Shown here: in pieces, positions 56,073 through 64,000 of the stretch
How the letters are laid out: each line of letters opens with the position of its first letter
Position numbering within the stretch: position 1 is the first letter of the stretch
From: Ophiura sarsii
Taxonomy: Eukaryota > Echinodermata > Ophiuroidea > Amphilepidida > Ophiuridae
Length of the DNA stretch: 64,000 bases
NCBI GenBank assembly: GCA_035610835.1
Contig: CM069458.1
Coordinates: 33,691,449 to 33,755,448, forward strand
Direction of reading: 5' to 3'
Notes under the pieces: model-generated
What the model was told of the DNA's origin: nothing
The model's input: the letters and a program-made list of their open reading frames with translations, nothing else
The model's database searches: none
Made by a program: the position numbers and the translations under genes

Positions 56073-56805
56073 GTTGGGGCTGTTAAGGCATCACAGGGGA
56101 GGTTTAGTTCACATTCATCTAAAAGCACCATATTTGGCCCATTATGTTGCTCATACCATACTATTTTGATTTTTGATGGATGCCAAAATTGGAGCCTTCT
56201 GGGACGGCCATATTGGCCAATTCCAATATGGCCGCCATACTGGGGAATCAAAAATTCAAATTGCTTCAAATAGCTGAAAATTGTTTGTCTGAGCACCAGG
56301 ACCACTTCCGATGTGTGGTTACTGAGATATTGAGCAAAACGTGAAAAGGTCGTTGACCTTTGCTTTGGGCGTATCTAGGCGTATGATAGGAATTGTTACC
56401 TTTCGACCCTGTATAAGGCACAAAAACGACTCCAGGTCACGGTAACAATTACCATTTCTTGAACCATTGTGATCTGACGAACAATTTGACAAAATCGGAG
56501 CATGTTCAAATGTTGACCCCCAAAAGCAAAGGTCAACGACCGTTTTCACGTTTTGCTCAATATCTCAGTAACCACACATGGGACAAACAATTTGATATGC
56601 TTGTCAGCTTAATTGAAGCAATTTGAATTTTTGATCCCCCCAGTATGGCGGCCATATTGGAATTGGCCAATATGGCCGTCCCGCCCAGAAGGCTCCAATT
56701 TTGGCATCCATCAAAAATCAAAAGAGTATGGTTCGAGCAACATATGGGTCCAATTTAGTGCTTTTAGAAGAATGTGAACCAAATAATCCCTTAACCCCCC
56801 CAACT
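56073..56805. mobile_element. Foldback element, ~290-bp arms
   Basis: From GTTGGGGCTGTTAAGG to CCCTTAACCCCCCCAAC. Arms share GGCCATATTGGCCAATTCCA (itself palindromic), GATTTTTGATGGATGCCAAA and GAGATATTGAGCAAAACGTG with their complements. Loop at about 56370-56510. Non-coding. Confidence 0.75.
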
Positions 56806-57364
56806 ATTTGGAAATTAAAGCGCGCCACCTATACCAGTTGCGACAAACTATTAAGGTCAAGAGAATCGGGGTTTTGTCTTGGGAGTTTCTTATCCCTTTA
56901 TCCCTGCTTGGCATGCCTCAGATTAAACATTTGAATAACAATGGCCTAAAAATTAATGTCAGTTCATCAAGCGAGGGCAGTATCTCAGGTATACTAGGCT
57001 AGCCAGTAAGGGGGGGTGGGGTACCGCGCCATTTTGTCTCGAAGCAATGGTCATGACGTCATATTTTGGTCGATTTTCTGAACTTTTGTATTGGATTTAC
57101 GTGCAAAATATATGCCCTTGGCAGCATACTTTCCCGGGTGTGTGGGTGCACTTTAAATTTCAGATGTTCTAAAATGGACGGATATCTAACCAATTTGATA
57201 AAAAAACACGATCCACACACCCCAGAATTGCAAAAAATGCATAAAATAAGTTCACTTTTTTGTGCCTTTGAACAGAGTGGCGGCCGGGATTGTAGAATTT
57301 AACACGTGCATTAACCCATGACCCATGATATAAATAAATTATTTGCGTTATATTTTTTCAATTA

Positions 57365-57437
57365 GCACGGTTAGTGTAATGGAAAGGAACTCGCTTACGG
57401 AGCGAGAGGTTGTGGGTTCGAGTCCCATTAGGAGCAC
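57365..57437 (+). tRNA. tRNA-Arg(ACG)-like gene with Pol III terminator
   Basis: TTAGTGTAATGG fits an A box. The anticodon stem is perfect (CTCGC-TTACGGA-GCGAG, anticodon ACG). The T arm GTGGG-TTCGAGT-CCCAT pairs fully with one wobble. TTTTT follows at 57438-57442. The acceptor stem pairs at only about three of seven positions, which argues for a pseudogene or tRNA-derived repeat. Confidence 0.4.
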
Positions 57438-58186
57438 TTTTTGTTTTATATGCTGGATTTGCTTAGCATCATCTGTATGCTTGCCCACGCGGACACCACA
57501 CTGCTGGCGTTTACCGATACCGTATCAGGGTTACGCCATTTTTTTCTCTCGAAAATGTCAAAAAAAATTACCGTTCTTTTAAAAATAAGAATTATAATCA
57601 AATTACAAACACATTTTGTGCGAGAGCAACACACACATTTGGCAAAAATGGCACAATAAAAATCCGTTCGTTATAAATAAATGGACATGGATAAATAATA
57701 AAAATATCACAATTACAGTCGTAAATCTCTGTGGCGTGCGTAGGTTGGCCATGTCGTTGGCAATCGGAAATCACGGGTTCGAAAATTCCCATTATTTTTC
57801 TATTTTTTAAACTTAATGGTATATTAATGTAACATCATTGTTATGTCAATTTTTATCAATTATAAATGCCGCCCATGCGTTTATAGTTTTCTTTTTATTT
57901 ATTTATCTATCATAAATGTATCCTTGATTTATTTAAGTTTGTCTAAAAAAACAATTAAAATGCGTAAATAATTATAGTATTGCTCGATATAGAGTGATTT
58001 AACTTGAGTTCAGTTTGATAATATGATAGCAAAACTTGTTGTAAAACCATTTTACCAGTGTGTCCAACAATTTCACACTTTGGTAATACATTCAGAGATG
58101 TCACTTTTAGCTTGTTATAGCTAGGCTCAATATAAGCAAGTTTGCGACCGGGTTTGCGACCTCTATAATTTTAGGCTGGTAACACA

Positions 58187-59105
58187 ATTTATTATTATTT
58201 AATCTTTCTTTATTGAGGGTAAACAGCTTCAGTGTCAAGCACTGCTTTCCAAGCAGGCCCTCATTTCACAGAGAAAAATACATAATTATTTACAATATAT
58301 ATACATGGAATATAACAACTATTTACATAAATATATATATACAGAACCATCAGATAAATTCAGCAAGGAAATGCAGAATTGTAATATACTTTAGAACACA
58401 AAATTTAAATTCCATGGATCTTTGTTTTAAATTGTTGCACTGACATATTCTCAAGCTCGGTTCTGATTGTTGATGGCAAGTTGTTCCAGGCATATGCTGC
58501 CCTAACATGAAACGTTCGCATACCTGAGTTCGACTTAAATTTCGGTACAACCAAAGTATTACTTGTGTGATTTCTTGTTACATGACAATGGTTATTATGA
58601 ACAAATTCAAACTGCATCGATAAGTATGATGGACTTACATTTCTTAAACATTTATACACAATTAGTAAAAGGTGATTATGCCATCTTTTATCAAGTTTAA
58701 CCCATTGAAGTGCATCCATCAAATCATTTGTTGGTGTTCTTATATCAGCTGAAAGTATTATCCTGGCTAAATTATTATGAAGAACCTGTAATTTTCTATG
58801 ACATTCGGCAGAAAAGTTTGACCAAACTGTGCTTCCATAATCAAAGTGAGGAATAACAAGAGCATTTGATAACATTACAATAGTTTGATTTGGAAGAAAA
58901 TGTTTCATACGTTTGATAATACCTGTTCTTTTAGAGATATTCTTACACATATAATCAACATGAGCTGACCAAGACAAATTGCTATCTAATTTTACGCCCA
59001 AGTATTTAAATTCATCTACCTTTTCAATGATGTTATTATTGTAGGTTAATTGTACATCAATACCACAGTGCATTTCGTTAAAACAGTGTACATTATTTTT
59101 CCACG
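58187..59105 (-). pseudogene. 5'-truncated non-LTR retrotransposon, RT C-terminal domain
   Basis: Minus strand, an intact 222-codon frame (59073-58405, extending in frame to ~59105) with KVDEFKYLGVKLDSNLSW, HFDYGSTVW, LQVLHNNLARIIL, LQWVKLDKRWHNHLLLIVYK and YAWNNLPSTIR. These are the thumb and C-terminal domain after the reverse-transcriptase palm in Jockey/CR1/L2-type LINEs. The palm (FADD-type active site) and endonuclease are missing. A ~220-bp 3' UTR with AATAAA (58214-58209) ends in a TAATAATAAA-like tail. The undamaged frame suggests a fairly recent copy. Confidence 0.85.
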
Positions 59106-59226
59106 ATACGTATCACGTGATAACCACGATCGATTTCGCAAAATATTGCAAAATGGCGCGGTACCCCAGCCCCCCCTAGCTAGCCAGAGGGTATCTGGAC
59201 TTATTAAAAATAGTCAACACTCAATT

Positions 59227-59751
59227 TGTTACTGGATTGTACATTATGTAGAGTAATTAGGCTTAGTTATTAGGAAGTAAATTGAAGTGCTTTTATAGGC
59301 CCTACACCTGCTTCAACACCATTAAGTCATGGATAATCCCTGTAGATAATCTGGTGCCATGGGTTTATCCTCCCTTTGAACATCAATTCTATTGTTATAT
59401 GTTTAAGTGACATTAACACCATTTGTTTAGCTGTCTAGTACTTAGACCTTCCACTTCTGTTGCTGGGGTCCTATTGTATTGTAAGGCCAATCCTATAATC
59501 TCATTGGGTAATAGTTTATAGTGTCATAGGGCCTGAATTTATCTTATAATACATGTTGTATAGGTAACCTTTGACATTATGTTAATAATGCAGTGACCAT
59601 CCATATTGTAGAATAATATTGTGTACATGTTTGTCAGTTGTTGTGATGGAGTCGTCCTAGTCAGTGGTATTAGAGTTCAAGTTAGCGGAGAAATAAAGTT
59701 GTAGAAGTAAAGTGAAATAGTGTGCAGTTTGTTGAATCCGAGATCTCAACA
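59227..59751 (+). repeat. Solo LTR, ~525 bp, family of the 40588 element
   Basis: Starts TGTTACTGG (a few bases lost against TGTTGGGTTCTGG) and ends CTCAACA. Nearly identical to the 5' LTR at 40588 outside that copy's deletion, and to the 3' LTR at 43480. Contains AATAAA. No primer-binding site follows and no clear TSD is visible; the left end joins the X sequence. Confidence 0.85.
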
Positions 59752-60558
59752 ATACATACAACTCCTGACCAGACTCAGTTGTTAATAGCTTTCTGAGCTG
59801 AAACTAAAGGAAGTGATGTTGTCATGCAGGCCTCAAAATAAGAAATAAAGAGTGCATGCAATTTAAGGCAATATGGAAGTTCAACCATGTTCAACCATGT
59901 AATGCATGTATAACCTGTGTCCCGTAAGCAAAATACAGTTTTTGGCTTTGATGGAACGTGATCAAATATCAAGAAGGGAATATTCTTGCATAGCAATTTT
60001 AGCTACACATTTGTGCAATTGAATAGCAATACTTCAAAAGTGCAGAGCATTTCGCGATGCGACACCAGTTATCATGAACGCTGGACACTACCATGATGAA
60101 CCTGAAGTACACAGGCAACTTATAACATCCTATTTTAAACACTCCCTGCTACCACAGACTGCTAGCACAGACTGCTAGCCTAAAATACTTTTTACAACCT
60201 ATTCATAAACGTGAACGTGATGCATGATTACCGTGATCGTGAATATGATGTTATTAAATGAATAACGCAAAGTGAAGTGTTGAATTTTAAACACAAATGA
60301 TCATCATGAAAATGAAGCGTGATTAACGAGAACATGATTTTTAAACATGAATGTGAAACATGACATGACCTGAGTAATGGTATTCGGCACAAGCCAAGAT
60401 TCGCCTTTGGGTTTGAAACAAACATGAAATTTCAACCTAAATTATAATTATAATATTTTAATTTAAATCTTATAGGATTGCTTGGTCTGTTTTAGTGTTT
60501 TGATGTAACTGATGATGATGATCATGAGTCATATGGGTACAGGTCACTTATTATATTC

Positions 60559-61079
60559 ATATCTTGCCTCACGTCCTGTAGGGAATAAACCGTGTATGCC
60601 TAGGCATAGGGATGTTCATATCATTGACTCCAGAGGGCGACATTTTTTTAAAAATTAGTTAGCCAAAATATGTAGAAAACTCCATGTTTACCTCTTTTAA
60701 ATACATCGATGTACGAAGTGGCTAGGATGTATTCACAGGTAAGCTTTAGAACCCCGCACAAGCAACTAGACATCATGAAAGTAAACCTTTTTTTATCTAA
60801 AATCATTTAAAATGTGCATGACATGCCCAGTTTTCAGCAATATGAGGCAAACTACTTTTGGTTATAACCTTTTATTATTCAGCCTGCAGACATGGTTGAA
60901 CCATCATTTTTGTTTATTGTAAAGTACTTTGTTTCCATGTATTTCATTTTCAAAGAGATAATTTTTTTCTCAAAATCATATGAACATGCCTACCTAAGGG
61001 CCTAGGGCTCTATACCTACACCATATTTTAATTGGTTTGAGCATGCGCACTTGAGTTACGGGACATATAGCAAGACATT
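60559..61079. mobile_element. Element family F, copy 2 (inverted)
   Basis: Reverse-complement relation to 45061-45588: left end ATCTTGCCTCACGTCCTGTA, right end TTGAGTTACGGGACATATAG then CAAGACAT. Confidence 0.65.
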
Positions 61080-61219
61080 ACCTGAGTAATATTCATCATG
61101 GACTGCATAAATAAATTTGAGTTCAAACTCAATATTGAGTATTTTGAAGGTTTATATCACACTAGCAGCGTACACTCGCTACGCTCGGGTCCCCACTACG
61201 CTCGGGTCCCCACTACGCT

Positions 61220-62250
61220 CGGGTCCCCGCTAGACGGTTATGCCACATTACTACCTCTGAAACCACAAACTCCCTGCAACACTCCCCCAAATCAGGTTGA
61301 TTTATAACCATATCCCTTCTAAAAGCATTATAAACCCCCTACACCCCCCCCCCCCCCCCCCCCCAACAGGGCTGTCACCAGGGCAATTTGAGTGCCGGCT
61401 AATTTTACTGATGGCGAGCGGAGTGAGTGAGTGAGTGTAGCGAACGGAGCACAGCGGATCATGGCGCGGGGTCCAGGGGCCTGCTTAGGGGTTTTTTCGG
61501 TTTTTTGTAATGCAATTTGGCCTATTTGGGGGTTCCTGCCACATAATTTCTTATTTTATGAGGCAGTTTAATGATTTTATCCATGTAGAATAGAAAACTC
61601 ACGCTGGCCGGTCGGCCAGCGTGAGTGCCGGCTACACCCGACCGGCGCCGACCAGCGTGGTGACAGCCCTGCCCCCTAATCATCAGGTTGATGTATAACC
61701 ATGTCCCTCCTAAACCATTTACCGTGGCTACTTTATTAACCCCTACCTCTCAAACCGCATCAAGTTAACCCTCGGTACTTTTAAAACTACATAAACCCCT
61801 ACAATGGCCCCCCTCCCCCCTCGCCCACACTGCAACTACACCAACCAGGTGGATTTATAATCATAACCCTCCTAGGCTCCTAACCATTTCCTGCTGCTAC
61901 TTCATTAACTCTTAACCGTCCTTATCCTAAAACATTTCCCGTGGTTTTACCCCAGTCCCCATGCACACACCCAAACCAGTTTGATATCTAATCACAACCC
62001 TCCCTAAACCATTTATTGTGGCTACTTCATTAACCGTCGGTCCCTTAGATTGTTTGGCATGCCAACTTAAAGTAAAGAAATCGGGTGGCTTCATTAACCC
62101 CCGCAAAATGCTACTTGTACCGTTATAGCCCTAGGCCTATCCTAAACCATTTCCTGTGGTTTTACACACCCCCCCCACCCAACATGACATCAAATACCCT
62201 ACCAACACTGTACTGTATGACTGTACAGGCCTATAACCATTTCCCGTGTG
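61220..62250 (+). repeat. Diverged tandem array (CAGGTTGAT..TAACCAT..TTCATTAACC)
   Basis: Units of roughly 100-200 bp with CAGGTTGATTTATAACCAT, CCTAAACCATTTNCCGTGG and CTACTTCATTAACC repeated with drift. Interrupted by the MITE at 61367-61671. Confidence 0.55.
61367..61671. mobile_element. MITE with CAGGGCTGTCACCA ends (hAT-like?)
   Basis: CAGGGCTGTCACCA and TGGTGACAGCCCTG are exact 14-bp TIRs around 305 bp. Interior has GTGAGTGAGTGAGTG and GAGTGCCGGCTA on both sides. The superfamily is inferred from the CAGGG terminus only. Confidence 0.75.
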
Positions 62251-63229
62251 GCTTCTGCGCCATGTGTAGGACTAGTTTTAGGAATGCGTGTGCCGCGCTG
62301 CACCAGTGAGACCTTGCGCCAACACAGTTCAGTGGCGTAACGTCATAGGGGCACGGGGGGGCACGGGCCCCCCCAATGATTTTCGGAGGAAAAAAAGGGA
62401 AGGGAAGGGAAAAGAAAGGGGAAGGGGAAAAGAAAGGGAAGGAAGAAAAGAGAAAGGAAGAGGAGGGTAGAAAAGAAAAAGGAAGGGGAAAGAAAGGAAG
62501 AAAGTGGAACGAAAGAATCGTTTATCCGCGTCTGGACGGTGTTTAATTCGGATCGGGAATCATTAGGCGAGGCCGGAAGGGGGAGGGGTACTCAGTCAAG
62601 GCTGGATCCAGACGATGGCACGGCGCGCGAAATCATAGTTGCAAGACCGTGCCCTGGTATCTTTCGAACACATCGGCAACACGAAAATCCCGGGATCCGC
62701 CGCGGTGTTTCTTAAAAAAACGTATTATTTGCAATTTTATTTCAGTGCCGTATTTCAAAGAAAAAACATTTGTGAAGTAGGCCTATAAATTAAATTCTAA
62801 TGTTTAATTGAACAACGTAATTAATGTGACAAAAAAGTGAAAGGGAGAAAGAGAAAAAAGGGAGAGGGGGAGAAAGCCAGTGGCGTATCCAGGGGATGGC
62901 CCAGCAGGCCATGCCCCCCTTCGCGCGTATAGTTTCAATGTTACAAAACATAAGCTTAAAACAAGGTGGCTTCAGGCAAGTTTTCTGAACCATTTTAATT
63001 TAGAAACTGAAAATTGTCGCGTTTTTTCTACAGGTTTCAACAATATATTGGGTCTCGAACCACCCTAAATCTTCTTGCTTCAGAATGCTGAATCTTTGCC
63101 TTGATAAATGGGGAACCTGTTTTTTAACATAACCCTTAGAGGAACCTGTTTGTCAACATAACAATTTCAACCATCTATACTTAATTAAATCAAGAAAATA
63201 TCTGTAGGCCTATATTTACATAACAAAAT

Positions 63230-64000
63230 AGCTATCTAGCATTTTGACATGATTGATAAAAACCAAAATATTGATATTGGAAACGAAGTGGTGGCTTTTC
63301 AATGAAATGTTGGTCAAAAGTATACACCAGATCGCACCAAATGAATTCGAAAATTGAAAATGTTTCCATTTCTGAGGGGGGGGGGGGGGGGGGGGGCACA
63401 TCCCCTCAGACTCCCCCCTGTTTGAGCTTTTAAACCATCTACATGTAGACTTCAATCAAGAATACCGTATATCAGTATAATTATGCTCAACTTCTTTTGT
63501 GCATTGATAAAAAACAAAATATTTATTGGAAATGAAGAGGTGGCTTTTCGATAAAAGTTTGGTCAAAAGTATACACCAGATCGCACCAAATGAGTTCAAA
63601 AATTGAATTTTTTTCTACTTCTGAGGGGGCCACATCCCCCTCAGACCGCCCCCTGTTCGAGCTTTTAGACCATTCTACTTAAATCAAGAATATATCAGTT
63701 TAGGCCTACGCTCAACTTCTTTCGTGCATTGCTAAAAAACTAAATATTTATTGGAAATGAAGAGGTGGCTTTTCGATTACATTTTGGTCAAAAGTATACA
63801 CCAGATCGCACCAAATGAGTTCCAAAATTGAATTTTTTTCTACTTCTAAGGGGGGCACATCACCCCTCAGACTCCCCCCTGTCCGAGCACAGCTCGGAGG
63901 GCGATGCTGCGCACCGCTTGGATGGTACATGATCAATTCAATTTTTGGGATCCGCGTCTGGTGCCCCCCCAATCAAAACTACCACGCTACGCCCCTGCGC
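63230..64000 (+). repeat. ~210-bp repeat family (as at 10.5-12 kb), ~3 units, open at right edge
   Basis: GTGGCTTTTCNAT..GGTCAAAAGTATACACCAGA units start near 63290, 63538 and 63760, with poly-G/CAGACTCCCCC blocks. The tail GAGCACAGCTCGGAGGGCG ends in GGATCCGCGTCTGG as in the composite element. Confidence 0.8.

Larger units (their letters stand above)
53135..59232 (-). repeat. LTR-like X, inverted copy split by insertions
   Basis: Reverse-complement pieces of 51573-51898 appear in order at 59232-59166, 56998-56905, 55978-55826 and 53160-53135. The intervals hold the LINE/tRNA-like block (57005-59165), a foldback (56073-56805) and the AT-rich block (53161-55825). This looks like an old inverted copy of X hit by successive insertions. 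Confidence 0.5.
59752..64000. other. Repeat-rich right end
   Basis: No host exon seen. Contents: element F copy 2, a diverged tandem array, a CAGGGCTGTCACCA MITE, a purine-rich tract (62395-62500), two CAGTGGCG-type ends with GC-rich sequence (62331 and 62878), and three units of the 210-bp repeat (63230-63900). Confidence 0.6.

Overview
This window is nuclear DNA from a metazoan: it has GT-AG split genes, AT-rich non-coding sequence, tRNA-derived SINEs, LTR and non-LTR retrotransposons and very many short inverted-repeat DNA transposons. A SINE with a TTGGGCAAGG-type core and the general sequence style suggest a marine deuterostome invertebrate (echinoderm or hemichordate). That is an impression only; no species can be named. 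One 100-N assembly gap lies at 31818-31917. Most long open frames are chance frames in repeats; the real genes are small exons recognised by conserved protein and splice sites.

Layout. (1) 1-336, minus strand: an unidentified exon running off the left edge. (2) 2956-20481, plus strand: a complete five-exon EMC4 gene (ER membrane protein complex subunit 4, 177 aa). Its 11.5-kb first intron and later introns are full of inverted-repeat elements. (3) 20482-28756: intergenic repeats. (4) 28757-31813, minus strand: the last three coding exons of Derlin-1; the upstream exons are missing, with the assembly gap starting 4 bp from the third-last exon. (5) 33418-33652, minus strand: a clear neuroguidin (NGDN, Sas10/Utp3/C1D family) exon, with probable exon 2 (39863-39919) and exon 1 (43719-43781) upstream. 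A non-autonomous LTR retrotransposon (40588-43607) lies in the intron between the two probable exons. (6) 43782-64000: no host gene recognised. It holds MITEs, minisatellites, an (AAAAATT)n tract, a large nested inverted LTR complex, a 5'-truncated LINE, a near-complete related solo LTR and tRNA-like loci.

EMC4 and Derlin-1 are convergent neighbours. Both act at the ER membrane, EMC in insertion of transmembrane helices and Derlin-1 in ER-associated degradation. NGDN acts in the nucleolus and in translational control. Nothing shows co-regulation.

No wholly new multi-gene system is evident. The most unusual items are: two oppositely oriented retroelement primer-binding sites back to back (tRNA-Ser and tRNA-Leu, 51889-51958); class-II (serine-like) tRNA loci with non-serine anticodons; a non-autonomous LTR element with a coiled-coil/Arg-rich ORF, for which 5', 3' and solo LTR copies can be compared; and several long foldback elements.
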